Source of the DNA: a bacterium
GTDB lineage: Archaea > Nanobdellota > Nanobdellia > Pacearchaeales > GW2011-AR1
Assembly (NCBI GenBank): GCA_030588935.1
Contig: JAUUWR010000001.1
Location: forward strand, 1-30,887
Direction: 5' to 3'
Length of the DNA stretch: 30,887 nucleotides
Positions 8,826-16,866 of the stretch are shown here, in pieces; position 1 is the first letter of the stretch; the number at the start of each line of letters is the position of its first letter. The notes below the pieces were generated by a model, which was not told where the DNA came from, searched no databases, and was given only the letters and a program-made list of their open reading frames with translations. Position numbers and translations under genes: made by a program.

Positions 8826-8851
8826 TTTATAACCCCTTTCCCCAGAAAAAA

Positions 8852-8926
8852 TGGTCCTGCTCGGATTTGAACCGAGGACCCCTACCTTATCAGAGTAGTG
8901 CTCTAACCAGGCTGAGCTACAGGACC
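8852..8926 (-). tRNA. tRNA-Ile (GAU)
   Basis: The cloverleaf folds fully on the minus strand. The acceptor stem is GGTCCTG/CAGGACC with discriminator A. The D arm is GCTC...GAGC. The anticodon arm is CTACT-CTGATAA-GGTAG, giving anticodon GAU. The T arm is CTCGG-TTCAAAT-CCGAG. The 3' CCA is not encoded. No intron is present. Confidence 0.96.
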
Positions 8927-9016
8927 ATAGAATTGATTATATATTTTGATTTATAAGTGTTTTTGTTTTGATTTATTTTTAGTAACATTTAAATATCTCT
9001 TATGCTTATTTTCTTT

Positions 9017-9231
9017 ATGGAACCTGAAGATATTAAAGGAGGATATGAGCCGAAGCTAGGGTTTATAAATCTAAAGGACCCCCTAAATTTAGAGACCCAA
9101 GTACATTACCACCTGAAGCATTAACTGACCCTGATTATGCTATAAAGCAATTACAAAAATATGCTGAAGAGCTTAATCCTGGAATCAAATTTGATGCTGC
9201 ACTCTGCAGCAGATGTCATCATTGCAGATAA
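9017..9231 (+). pseudogene. Small gene broken by a frameshift (or sequencing error)
   Basis: From the ATG at 9017 one frame reads MEPEDIKGGYEPK and then runs on in unlikely sequence to a stop at 9122. From 9049 another frame stays open to 9231 and reads like a real protein: a segment YKSKGPPKFRDPSTLPPEAL, then DYAIKQLQKYAEELNPG, ending CSRCHHCR with three cysteines in CxxCxxC spacing. Joining the two needs a single-base shift between 9046 and 9121, for example near the CCCCC run at 9079-9083. Intact length would be about 70 aa. It may be a decayed gene, an assembly error or, less likely, programmed frameshifting. Confidence 0.5.
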
Positions 9232-9234
9232 TTC

Positions 9235-9879
9235 TTACTTCACTTGCAATTCAAGAATTAAATTTCCTTTATCTAATTCATAATTTATAATCGGCAGATT
9301 TATGTTTAGGGTTTTAGAATAGACTTTGTCTTTTGAAAGAGCTTTTATTTCAATTGAGTTTTCTAATTGGTTGATTAGAACATCATTAATGTCTTGGACG
9401 CCCGGAACTGCAAGTTCATAGACTAATCTTCCTGATAATCTTTTCATTGTTGTTTTTGGTTCTTTTCTTGGAAGTTTTGCAAACATGTCTGCTTTTTCTT
9501 TAGGCAAGTCTTTTCTTATTTTTTGAATTTGCTGTATTTGTTTTTGAGGAGAAATTTTTTGAGGGAGAATTCTTTTACCATTTACAAAAAATTGAATGTC
9601 CATGTTTGGATGATTTGGATTTTGTTTTTGCTGGTTTCCTTCTTGTATGTTTTTCATCATTTTTTCTGTCATTTTCATTGCTGTTTTGAATAATTTATTT
9701 ATTGGAATATTGTTCATCATTGATCCAAAACTGTCATCAAGATCATCTCTGCCTAGAAATCCATAATCTTTATTATTATATTTATCTTTAGAATTTAAAT
9801 TATGTCCGCAAAAAGGACAGAATTTATGGCTTTTTTCTATTTTTTCTTTGCATTGAGGACATTTTTTTTTGAATAACAT
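9235..9879 (-). CDS. Zinc-ribbon protein with an Hsp20/CS-like C-terminal domain
   Basis: The 214-aa protein begins with a zinc ribbon of the CPQC...CPFC type (C7, C10, C21, C24). A long polar, glutamine-rich linker follows (about 30-145), then a beta-rich domain at about 148-214. That domain reads RLVYELAVPGVQDINDVLI, LENSIEIKAL, YSKTLNINLPI, then NLILELQV. This succession, with the VPGV turn, resembles alpha-crystallin/Hsp20 and CS domains, which bind client proteins. A chaperone or adaptor role is inferred. It ends 3 nt from the broken gene at 9017-9231. Confidence 0.65.
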   Translation of the reverse strand: MLFKKKCPQCKEKIEKSHKFCPFCGHNLNSKDKYNNKDYGFLGRDDLDDSFGSMMNNIPINKLFKTAMKMTEKMMKNIQEGNQQKQNPNHPNMDIQFFVNGKRILPQKISPQKQIQQIQKIRKDLPKEKADMFAKLPRKEPKTTMKRLSGRLVYELAVPGVQDINDVLINQLENSIEIKALSKDKVYSKTLNINLPIINYELDKGNLILELQVK

Positions 9880-10021
9880 TTTGATTATATTAATTTATTA
9901 ATGAATTTGGTTTAAATAGTTTTTGGGGGAAGTTTTTATGGTTTTAATGAGAAACCGAAATCTTTTTAAAATAGGAGTTTTAATATATATGATTTTTTAT
10001 ATATGATAGAGAAGAAAGAGA

Positions 10022-10681
10022 ATGGAAAGAGAAGAATTAATTAAAAAATATGGTATTGATGTTCCTAAGCTTGAAAAGGAGCAGTTGAAACTGGCGAAGC
10101 AGCTGGAAATAAAGAATAAGATAGATTTTTCTTTGGCTGATAAATTCGGGGCTTTTTTTAATACTTTTATCAGGAATAAGATTCTTTCATGTGTGATTAT
10201 TTGTAACAAGGACTATGAGATTATTGACAGGGCTTATGCTTTTGAGAAAGTTAATTTTCCGTATTTGGCGGGCTTTAGAGCTTATAGGGAGCTGCCTGCA
10301 ATGGTGTTGGCTTTTAATAAATTGAATGAAAAGCCGGATGTTGTTTTTGTTCCAGCTATGGGGCTTGCTCATCCAAGATTAAGCTTGACGAGCCATTTTA
10401 GTTTGTCTGCTAATGTTCCGAGTATTGGTGTTTCAGATTCAGTTTTTGGCTGTGATGTTAAAGAGAAAGATATTTTAAAAGGTAAGAAGAAGGTTGGAAG
10501 AATTTTAGAGACAAAGCCTGGGAGCAGGCCCTTGTATGTTAGTCCTGGAAATTTAATAAGTGTTAAGACAGCTTATGGGCTTTGCAAGAATTTTATTAAT
10601 CTGCCTCATAAGTTGCCAGAGCCCATGCATTTGGCTCGAAAGTATGCGAGGGAAGTTGAAGGGGAGTTGAAAGGGGAATAA
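10022..10681 (+). CDS. nfi: Endonuclease V-family protein with a degenerate active site
   Basis: At 219 aa it is normal length for endonuclease V, which cuts DNA or RNA next to inosine. The fold signature is clear: FPYLAGFRAYRE (79-90), KPDVVFV (104-110), GLAHPR (114-119), VPSIGV (132-137) and LYVSPG (171-176). D35 and E90 align with catalytic residues. The position of the second aspartate (DGHG in active enzymes) is P111 in PAMG. The conserved lysine after IGVA is D139, and the C-terminal histidine of the VGH motif is N177. Three key residues are therefore changed and cleavage is doubtful. A TATA-like TTTTTAAAATA precedes it. It may be a binding-only paralogue. Confidence 0.85.
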   Translation: MEREELIKKYGIDVPKLEKEQLKLAKQLEIKNKIDFSLADKFGAFFNTFIRNKILSCVIICNKDYEIIDRAYAFEKVNFPYLAGFRAYRELPAMVLAFNKLNEKPDVVFVPAMGLAHPRLSLTSHFSLSANVPSIGVSDSVFGCDVKEKDILKGKKKVGRILETKPGSRPLYVSPGNLISVKTAYGLCKNFINLPHKLPEPMHLARKYAREVEGELKGE

Positions 10682-10712
10682 GTTTAAAAACCCAAAATTC
10701 ATAATAAAACTG

Positions 10713-10739
10713 CTTTAAGGGGAAAAGAGTTCTGATAAG
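10713..10739 (+). promoter_or_regulatory. Family B leader motif (GGGAA...GAGTTCT) before 10745
   Basis: The sequence CTTTAAGGGGAAAAGAG, then TTCTGATAAG, lies just before the ATG at 10745. About 28-30 nt upstream is GTTTAAAAACCC (TATA-like), so transcription should begin close to the motif. The same pair of signals occurs at 14384, 17917 and 22009, each time before a small unknown protein. Confidence 0.6.
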
Positions 10740-10744
10740 ATAAG

Positions 10745-11065
10745 ATGGTTAATGAAAATACTATGAGTGATCAAGAAATTAGCAAATATTTTGATAAGCA
10801 ATATAAGTATGTGGATGATAATATAAAACAACTTATAAAGATTTATAGTGATAAATTTGTGATAGTTTATGATAGAAGAGTTGTAGATTCTGATTCTAAT
10901 GAGATTGAATTAGCAAAAAGGCATCATCTAAGGGGTCAATTTGACTTTACTCTGCCTGCTTTAATAACTAAGATTTCAAAGACACTTGAAGAACATTTAG
11001 AGGAAATAAATAGAAGAAAAGAACCTGTTTATTTAGAATCTCCAGAAGAAGAGTGTTTCCGATGA
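10745..11065 (+). CDS. Hypothetical protein, 106 aa (family B leader)
   Basis: Unrecognised acidic protein. It begins with MSDQEISKYFDKQYKYVDDN and contains a beta-like FVIVYDRRVVDSDSNEIE stretch (about 38-55), with a glutamate-rich C-terminus. There is no membrane segment. It follows the endonuclease V homologue by 63 nt but has its own TATA-like box and family B leader. Its last 37 nt overlap the 3' end of the convergent transporter gene. The overlap and shared leader are the only clues to its role. Confidence 0.7.
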   Translation: MVNENTMSDQEISKYFDKQYKYVDDNIKQLIKIYSDKFVIVYDRRVVDSDSNEIELAKRHHLRGQFDFTLPALITKISKTLEEHLEEINRRKEPVYLESPEEECFR

Positions 11066-12432
11066 TAATGTGTTTTTCTTATGATTAATTCATGATGGCC
11101 TTCGAAACTTGGGAGTTTGATTCTCCTTGGGATTAATTCTTTTAGTGCTTTTTTAGAATCAAACTCTTTTGTTTTTCTTATTTCTTTGATAAAAGGAGTC
11201 ATAATTAAGCCTACAAACATTCTTGCAATAGCTGAGATTAAGAAAATAAATAAAAGTTTGTTCATAAAACTGATTGTTAGTGTTTTTACTAAAATAGCTC
11301 CAACTCCTGCACCTAAAAAAATTCCGATGCCGTTTAATACATTGTGATATGAAACTGCCAGGCCTCTTTTTTCAGAGCTGACAGAGTCAAAAATAAAATT
11401 TGATGTAGCTAAATTAAATCCTGCAAATGCTATTCCACCTATTAAAGCAGGACCAAGAATCAGGAAGATTGGACGAGGGGAAATTAACCATAGAACAGGA
11501 TGAAGAGGTATGAGGATAGAAGTTATTTTTATAATCCTGTAATTTCCATATTTATCAGCAAATTTGCCCCATAATCTCATTGTTAGCAGGCTGAATATTA
11601 ATTGAGAAAGAACAACTGTCATAAAAATAACATAACTGAAATTAAGATTTCTTAGCATATAAACTGCGAAAAATGGACTTGCAATAGACATTGCAAAATA
11701 CATCAATGCTGTAAAAAATGTGAATCTTCCGAAATTATTTGATTTAGCTTTTTTTATGAATTGCCAGAAAGAAAAATAATATCCTTTTTTGAGTTTTAAT
11801 TTTGGTTCATAAGATTTTTTAAAATAATAACTACAAGTCAATCTCGCTATCATCGCGATAAAAAATAATATCATAAATCCAAACATGGTGTAATTATTTT
11901 TCTTAAAAAAATCTAATAAAAAAGCAGCTAAGATTGTGAATATTAATGTAACTATGCCAATTGTGAAATTTCTTTTTGAAAACCATTTTCCTCTGTAATC
12001 TTTATCAACCACATCCCCCATCCATGAGAACCATGCAGGATAGGAAATCCCATTAAGTATTATAAATAAAGCAAAAAAGATTAGGAGTAATAATGGCAAA
12101 AAAGATATTAAAATTCCTTTATAAAATAAAAGGGCTATGATGATTAAAGGAATCCATGTTAATGCTTCGAAAAGAGTTGCAATTGTTACTATTTTTTTTC
12201 TTGGATATTTTTCAATTAATCTTGAACTTTGCCATTGACTTATCGGCCCTATTAAACCTGCAACAGAACTAATTAAAGCGATTAAGGAATTACTTGCATT
12301 GATTGCAATTGCAAAAGGAGTAATATAAGAATTTCTTAGTACAGTTCTGATTGTTGCAAAACTGCCTTCTTTGATACTTAAGTGCCTTGTTTTTCTCTGC
12401 AAAGCTCTTCTTCTCCTTTTTTTTAAATCCAT
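11029..12432 (-). CDS. Major facilitator superfamily (MFS) transporter
   Basis: This integral membrane protein has 467 aa and about twelve hydrophobic segments in two groups of six, separated near residue 210 by a basic loop. A motif A-like loop GKFADKYGNYR occurs in the second half (about 290-300), and a weaker counterpart, RLIEKYPRKK, in the first (about 71-80). The N-terminus is very basic (KKRRRRALQRK) and the C-terminus is histidine- and serine-rich, both probably cytoplasmic. The substrate cannot be read from the sequence. Its 3' end overlaps the convergent 10745 gene, and tRNA-Gly lies just upstream on the same strand. Confidence 0.88.
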   Translation of the reverse strand: MDLKKRRRRALQRKTRHLSIKEGSFATIRTVLRNSYITPFAIAINASNSLIALISSVAGLIGPISQWQSSRLIEKYPRKKIVTIATLFEALTWIPLIIIALLFYKGILISFLPLLLLIFFALFIILNGISYPAWFSWMGDVVDKDYRGKWFSKRNFTIGIVTLIFTILAAFLLDFFKKNNYTMFGFMILFFIAMIARLTCSYYFKKSYEPKLKLKKGYYFSFWQFIKKAKSNNFGRFTFFTALMYFAMSIASPFFAVYMLRNLNFSYVIFMTVVLSQLIFSLLTMRLWGKFADKYGNYRIIKITSILIPLHPVLWLISPRPIFLILGPALIGGIAFAGFNLATSNFIFDSVSSEKRGLAVSYHNVLNGIGIFLGAGVGAILVKTLTISFMNKLLFIFLISAIARMFVGLIMTPFIKEIRKTKEFDSKKALKELIPRRIKLPSFEGHHELIIRKTHYHRKHSSSGDSK

Positions 12433-12482
12433 CTTTTTATAATTATTATATTTGGATTAATAAAAGTTACTGAAGAGTATTA

Positions 12483-12553
12483 TGCGCCTTCCGAGAATCG
12501 AACTCGGGTCTAGACCTTGGGAAGGTCTTATTCTGCCACTATACCAAAGGCGC
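12483..12553 (-). tRNA. tRNA-Gly (CCC)
   Basis: It folds on the minus strand. The acceptor is GCGCCTT/AAGGCGC with discriminator A. The anticodon arm is AGACC-TTCCCAA-GGTCT, giving anticodon CCC. The T arm is CCGAG-TTCGATT-CTCGG. The 3' CCA is not encoded and there is no intron. Confidence 0.95.
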
Positions 12554-12605
12554 ATATGATTTATAGTATAATAATTATTTTAAAGGTTATTGTTGTGGGG
12601 GTTTG

Positions 12606-12956
12606 ATGGTTGAGAGGCAATTGTGGTGGAATTTTGTAGGAATTCCTGCTGAGGAAAAGATAAAATGGTTTTTTGTGATTGTGAATGATAAAAGAGAGAT
12701 TAGAAAAATATCGAACAGAATTTTTGGAAGGCTCGCAATGATTGAGGAATTGGTTGAAAGAGAAGGAAAAGCAGATGGTATGAATTATAAACTTCTGGTT
12801 TTTAATTCTGAAAAAAAATTAGAAAAGGATGATATTTCATCTATTTATAGGGGTTATGTGAAAAGAGAAGAAAGATTATACACTAGAAAAAGGTTGGGAA
12901 TAGATGGATTAGAAAATTATGTACAAAGAAAGTTAAAAAGAAATAATAAGCCTTAA
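12606..12956 (+). CDS. Hypothetical protein, 116 aa
   Basis: Unrecognised basic protein. I start it at the ATG at 12606 rather than the in-frame TTG just before it. It has an N-terminal aromatic beta segment (QLWWNFVG, IKWFFVIVND), a central helix rich in E/K, and a very basic C-terminus (KRLGIDGLENYVQRKLKRNN). This could suit nucleic-acid binding, but no named domain is visible. TTTTAAAGG about 30 nt upstream is a likely TATA box. It ends 24 nt before metG on the same strand and may share its transcript. Confidence 0.65.
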   Translation: MVERQLWWNFVGIPAEEKIKWFFVIVNDKREIRKISNRIFGRLAMIEELVEREGKADGMNYKLLVFNSEKKLEKDDISSIYRGYVKREERLYTRKRLGIDGLENYVQRKLKRNNKP

Positions 12957-12980
12957 ATATGTTCTTTTTCTTGAATTCTT

Positions 12981-14357
12981 ATGGCAAACAAGAAAAAATT
13001 TTATGTGACAACTGCGATTGATTATGTAAATGCTCCTCCACATTGCGGGCATGCATTTGAGAAAATAATAGCTGATGCTTTAGTGAGATGGCATAAGTTA
13101 AAAGGGGAAAATGTCTGGTTTTTAACTGGGACAGATGAAAATGCTCAAAAAAATGCTCAAGCTGCAAAAGCTGCAGGAATTCCTGTTCAGAAATTTGTAG
13201 ATAAAAATTCTAAGATATTTATTGAATTATGCAAGAAATTGAATATAAATTATGATGATTTTATTAAAACAACTGAAAAAAGACATGTAAAAGTTGCTCA
13301 AGAGATTTTCAAAAAAGTTTATGATAAAGGCGAGATTTACAAGGGGAAATATGAAGGATATTATTGTAAGGGATGTGAGTCTTTTATTACTGAAAGAGAA
13401 TTAGTTGATGGGAAATGTCCTGAGCATGATAAAAAACCTGAATTACTGTCTGAAGATGCTTATTTTTTTAAGTTAAGTAAGTATAAAGATAAAATAATCA
13501 AGTTTGTTGAGGGTTATATTGTTCCTTCTTCAAGGAAGAAAGAGATTTTGTCAAGATTGAAAGGTGATGAATTAAGGGACTTATGTGTTTCTCGTAGTAA
13601 TTTAGATTGGGGTATTGATAGTCCTATTGACAAAAAATTTAAGATTTATGTGTGGTTTGATGCTTTGATAAATTATGTATCTGGTGCAAATGGGAACTGG
13701 CCTGCTGATGTCCATGTTATTGGGAAAGGAATTAACTGGTTTCATTCTGTTATTTGGCCTGGAATTTTAATGTCTGCTGGTTATGAATTGCCTAAAAAAT
13801 TATTAGTTCATGGATATTTGAATTTAAAAGGAAAGAAAATAAGTAAGACTTTGGGTAATGTAATTGACCCAATTAAATTAGCAGATAAATATGGAGCAGA
13901 TGCTGTTAGATATTCTTTGTTAAGAGGTTCTGTATTTGATGATTTTGATTATTCTGAGGAAATTTTGGTTGAGAGGTATAATAATGAACTTGCAAATAAA
14001 CTTGGGAACTTAGTTAGTAGGGTTTGTAGTTTAGCTGAGAAATATGGTTTAGAGAAATGTGAGAATAAGTTATTGAAGAAATTGAAATTAAGAGAGATAG
14101 AAAAATTAATTGATAATTATGAGCTTGATAAAGCTTTGAATTTGATTTTTGAGTTTATTGATGTTTGTAATGAGTATGTTCAGAATAAAAAGCCTTGGGA
14201 GAGTAAGGATAAGAAGGTTTTGTATGAATTAAAAGAATCTATTTTGAAAATTGCTGAACTTTTAAGTCCTTTTATTCCTGAATCTGCTGAGAAAATTAAA
14301 AAACAATTTAGTGCTAAGAAGATTAAGAAGGGGGAGATATTGTTTAGGAAGATTTAA
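12981..14357 (+). CDS. metG: Methionyl-tRNA synthetase, catalytic subunit
   Basis: It charges tRNA-Met with methionine. The 458-aa protein carries the class I Rossmann fold with a HIGH-type signature HCGH (21-24) and a KMSKS-type signature KISKT (286-290, in GKKISKTLGN), both variants. A connective-peptide zinc knuckle (YYCKGC then CPEH) lies near 126-155. The WFDALINYVSG and GKGINWFHSVIWP segments are typical of MetRS. The alpha-helical anticodon-binding domain fills about 310-440. The C-terminal tRNA-binding (EMAP-like) domain found in long MetRS is absent; a separate gene at 15309 supplies it. Unsplit archaeal MetRS proteins are about 200 aa longer. Confidence 0.96.
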   Translation: MANKKKFYVTTAIDYVNAPPHCGHAFEKIIADALVRWHKLKGENVWFLTGTDENAQKNAQAAKAAGIPVQKFVDKNSKIFIELCKKLNINYDDFIKTTEKRHVKVAQEIFKKVYDKGEIYKGKYEGYYCKGCESFITERELVDGKCPEHDKKPELLSEDAYFFKLSKYKDKIIKFVEGYIVPSSRKKEILSRLKGDELRDLCVSRSNLDWGIDSPIDKKFKIYVWFDALINYVSGANGNWPADVHVIGKGINWFHSVIWPGILMSAGYELPKKLLVHGYLNLKGKKISKTLGNVIDPIKLADKYGADAVRYSLLRGSVFDDFDYSEEILVERYNNELANKLGNLVSRVCSLAEKYGLEKCENKLLKKLKLREIEKLIDNYELDKALNLIFEFIDVCNEYVQNKKPWESKDKKVLYELKESILKIAELLSPFIPESAEKIKKQFSAKKIKKGEILFRKI

Positions 14358-14383
14358 AAACCTTAAAATTATATAAAATTAAA

Positions 14384-14411
14384 CCTAAAAGGGAAGAAGA
14401 GTTCTTGATAA
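14384..14411 (+). promoter_or_regulatory. Family B leader motif before 14420
   Basis: The motif reads CCTAAAAGGGAAGAAGAG then TTCTTGATAA. TTTAAAAACC at 14353-14362 is the likely TATA box, about 25 nt before it, which places the start of transcription at the motif. In this copy AAGAA and TTCTT can pair around a 3-nt loop. The spacing to the ATG is 8-9 nt. Confidence 0.62.
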
Positions 14412-14419
14412 TATTGAAA

Positions 14420-15118
14420 ATGGATTATAAAAAAATTGCAAAGTATGCAGGAAAAACTGCTGCGACAATAGTTTGTCCGCCTTTGGGGTTTGCTTTGTGG
14501 CCGAAGAAAGCAGAAAAGAGATTAGGAGCCGCAGCTGTAGGACTTGTAGTTTCTGGAATGTTTAATGTTGGAATATTATCATGGCAAAAAAAACAAGTTT
14601 ATGATAATATAAGTGTGATTGGAAAAACGCCTGTTTCTGTTGTTAATTGGGGGGAAATTTTTAGTTCTCCTATAGCATTTTATTTTGATGCTCCTAATAA
14701 AACAAGATTAAAAAAAGTTAAAAAATCTTATTTTGTACAAGGGGATGATGTAGTAACTTTTAATAATGGAAAATATAATTTAAATTTCAGTTCTGAGAGG
14801 AAGTTTGGGTCTTTTGCAGGAAAATCTGTTGCACAAGCTCAAGAACAAGTAAAGATGCATGAAAAACAATTTCAAGAAAAGATAACAAAATATGAAAAAA
14901 TACTTGAAGCTTATTTAAAACAAGGAAGTTTGCTTGATGCAAGGAGAGAAAGAGAAAATTTAGATAAATTAAAACTTCTTAAACAAGAGAAATTAGGAAA
15001 ATTAGAAGCTAATTTAGAAGCAGTTACTAAAGAATATATTGAAACAAAAACAGTCTTTCAAGAAGCTGTTGATAAGATGAATTCTGAGTTAGAGTGTCTT
15101 GCGCAAGGGAAAAATTAA
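14420..15118 (+). CDS. Membrane-anchored coiled-coil protein, unknown function
   Basis: I choose the ATG at 14420 (232 aa); an in-frame TTG lies 15 nt earlier. A hydrophobic N-terminal region (about 13-55: ATIVCPPLGFALWP then LGAAAVGLVVSGMFNVGIL) gives one or two membrane segments. A compact beta-rich region follows (about 65-125), and then a long charged coiled coil (about 130-225, repeated E/K/Q/L heptads). It sits between the two halves of methionyl-tRNA synthetase on the same strand, but has its own promoter and a family B leader, so the placement may be coincidental. No family is recognised. Confidence 0.72.
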   Translation: MDYKKIAKYAGKTAATIVCPPLGFALWPKKAEKRLGAAAVGLVVSGMFNVGILSWQKKQVYDNISVIGKTPVSVVNWGEIFSSPIAFYFDAPNKTRLKKVKKSYFVQGDDVVTFNNGKYNLNFSSERKFGSFAGKSVAQAQEQVKMHEKQFQEKITKYEKILEAYLKQGSLLDARRERENLDKLKLLKQEKLGKLEANLEAVTKEYIETKTVFQEAVDKMNSELECLAQGKN

Positions 15119-15164
15119 AAAAGAGTAAATTGTTTTTAATAAGATAAATGTGCAATAATATTAA

Positions 15165-15308
15165 TATTGAAAAATTTGGAAGCTTTGCTAACCAAATTTT
15201 TCTTTTAAAATCTATAACGCTAAAAATTATTAAGTTTTGAAGATGAGATGATTAAGCGATAAATAGAAACACTTAAATTATCGGATTAATATTATAGATA
15301 AAAATAAA
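15165..15308 (+). promoter_or_regulatory. Recurrent structured leader (hairpin variant) of MetRS beta
   Basis: A strong hairpin comes first: AAAAATTTGG (15170-15179) with CCAAATTTTT (15192-15201), extended inside by AGC/GCT. Next comes ATCTATAA (15210-15217), which can pair with TTATAGAT (15292-15299) to enclose the rest. Between them are TTGAAGATGAG and a second hairpin, GATGATTAAG (15247-15256) with CTTAAATTATC (15272-15282), 10 bp with one bulged A and one G-T pair. The ATG follows 9 nt after the closing arm. The same order occurs before 28827. Confidence 0.65.
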
Positions 15309-15647
15309 ATGACAAAAGGAATAGTATCTTTTAAAGACTGGCAAAAATTTGATTTGCGAGTTGGAGAGATTCTTGAAGTTGAAGATATTGAAGGAGCTGA
15401 TAAGCTTTTTAAGTTGAAAATTGATTTAGGGACAGAGACAAGGGTTTTGGTTGCTGGGTTAAAAGGATATTATACAAAACCTGAATTAGAAGGAAAAAGA
15501 GTTATTGTTTTTTGTAATTTAGAGCCTCGAATGATAAGGGGGATTGAGAGCAAGGGAATGGTTTTGGCTGCTGTAAATGGTGATAAAAGTGAAGTGAAGT
15601 TGTTGCAGGCAGATGGGGTTGTTGAGTTGGGTGGGAAGGTTAGTTAG
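15309..15647 (+). CDS. Methionyl-tRNA synthetase beta subunit / EMAP-type tRNA-binding protein
   Basis: This 112-aa stand-alone OB-fold domain is equivalent to the C-terminal domain of long MetRS and to Arc1p/Trbp111. The signature runs SFKDWQKFDLRVGEILEVED (7-26), then a GADKLFKLKIDLG segment (about 29-41), RVLVAGLKGYY (45-55) and GKRVIVFCNLEPRMIRGIESKGM (about 62-84). It binds the tRNA elbow nonspecifically and raises the affinity of the catalytic subunit; here it very likely partners the protein encoded at 12981. The two genes are separated by an unrelated gene and this one has its own leader. It could also serve other synthetases. Confidence 0.93.
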   Translation: MTKGIVSFKDWQKFDLRVGEILEVEDIEGADKLFKLKIDLGTETRVLVAGLKGYYTKPELEGKRVIVFCNLEPRMIRGIESKGMVLAAVNGDKSEVKLLQADGVVELGGKVS

Positions 15648-15649
15648 GT

Positions 15650-16045
15650 TTAATCATCAAGTATACCGCAAGGAAGCTTAACAATTTCACAAATCTTATT
15701 ATAATTAAAATAAGAGTCTAAATAGGACATTATCTGTTGAGGCGAGCGATAAAGATAACTACCAGAGGCTTTAATGCATAAAGAAGAGGTTTTAACCCCT
15801 CTATCTTTTTTTAATCTTAAGCTTAGTCTTGCAGGGATAGAACGATATGATTCGTTCTTAGCATTAACAGAAAATTCAAATCCTCTTTTTTTATATTTAA
15901 TTACTCGAAAACTTCTTTCTGATTCAGGAGCTTCATCTAATGTTTTGATTAATTTATCAGCAAATTCTTTTACTGATCTGTTAGTATTCATCCATCCTTG
16001 AAAATATATTGTCTTAAACTCAAAATCTGGTTTTCTTTTAAACAT
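15650..16045 (-). CDS. Hypothetical protein, 131 aa
   Basis: Unrecognised, basic and soluble. Alternating hydrophobic stretches (FKTIYFQGWM, FRVIKYKKRGFEFSV, ARLSLRLKK, SSLCIKASGSYLY) suggest a beta-sheet domain with one helix (KEFADKLIKTLDE, about 26-38). It converges on the MetRS beta gene with only 2 nt between stop codons. It lies 53 nt downstream of minD on the same strand, so readthrough from minD is possible. Confidence 0.65.
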   Translation of the reverse strand: MFKRKPDFEFKTIYFQGWMNTNRSVKEFADKLIKTLDEAPESERSFRVIKYKKRGFEFSVNAKNESYRSIPARLSLRLKKDRGVKTSSLCIKASGSYLYRSPQQIMSYLDSYFNYNKICEIVKLPCGILDD

Positions 16046-16098
16046 TATAAAAATAAATAATAAATCATTTATAAGGATTTATGTAATAATTAATAGAA

Positions 16099-16866
16099 TT
16101 ATCCCTTCCCAAACAACCTCTTCCAAAATCCAAGCCTGATTGGAGGTTCTATCTCAACATCTTCTCCGAGAAGTCTTCTTGATGTGGTAAGATAAGTTTT
16201 TGCTGCTCTGGATTTTGGATGAGTGTGGATTACTGCGTTTTTCATAGCTTGTGATTTTTTTATTGCAACATCTTCTGGGATAATACCTAAAATAGGGCTT
16301 TCTAACATGTCTTTTATATTTGGAAGAGACATTTCTGTTTCTTTTCCCTGGTATCTTGTTATTATGATTCCCTTTATAGGCTTGTTCATTTCTTGTGTGA
16401 GCTTAATTGTTTTTAGAGCGTCTGTTATGGCAGCTATTTCTGGGTTAGTTATAATTATGATTTCATCAGAAACTTGTATTATGGATTTAACTTCTTTGCC
16501 TAATCCTGCTGCAGAGTCAATTAAAATATGGTCTGTTATTCTTTTTAGTTTTTTTGCAATGTCTGGGAGGGCTTTATAATTTATTTTTCCAATTTCTTTT
16601 AATGAGAGAGAGGCAGGGATGATTTTTGTTCCAGATTCATGCTCATAAATAGCTTCTTCTAATTTTGCCTGCCCATTTAAAACATGATTAAGGGTGATAG
16701 GGACTATAGGAGCTCCTAAGTGAATGCCTATGTTTGGGGTGGATAGGTTTCCATCTATGATGATAACATTTTCTCCTAAGTGGTTTAAAGAGGTTCCTAA
16801 ATTAATTGCACTTGTGGTTTTTCCAGTTCCTCCTTTTCCTGAGATTATTGCGTAGATTTTTGACAT
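16099..16866 (-). CDS. minD: MinD/ParA-family ATPase with membrane-targeting helix
   Basis: This 255-aa P-loop ATPase of the MinD type has deviant Walker A KGGTGKTT (11-18; signature lysine K11, catalytic K16), a switch I-like IIIDGNLSTPN, and a switch II ILIDSAAGLG near 114-123 (D in place of the usual DxPxG). The C-terminal RLGFWKRLFGKG is an amphipathic, basic helix like the MinD membrane-targeting sequence, so it should cycle between cytosol and membrane on ATP hydrolysis. In archaea MinD homologues help place motility or other membrane structures (family knowledge). No MinC or MinE gene is nearby. A long leader precedes it. Confidence 0.92.
   Translation of the reverse strand: MSKIYAIISGKGGTGKTTSAINLGTSLNHLGENVIIIDGNLSTPNIGIHLGAPIVPITLNHVLNGQAKLEEAIYEHESGTKIIPASLSLKEIGKINYKALPDIAKKLKRITDHILIDSAAGLGKEVKSIIQVSDEIIIITNPEIAAITDALKTIKLTQEMNKPIKGIIITRYQGKETEMSLPNIKDMLESPILGIIPEDVAIKKSQAMKNAVIHTHPKSRAAKTYLTTSRRLLGEDVEIEPPIRLGFWKRLFGKG

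Noticed and set aside
9079..9083. Proof of programmed -1 frameshifting at CCCCC
   Set aside because: The run does not make a standard slippery heptamer in the zero frame and no downstream stimulatory hairpin was seen, so a mutation or read error is more likely.
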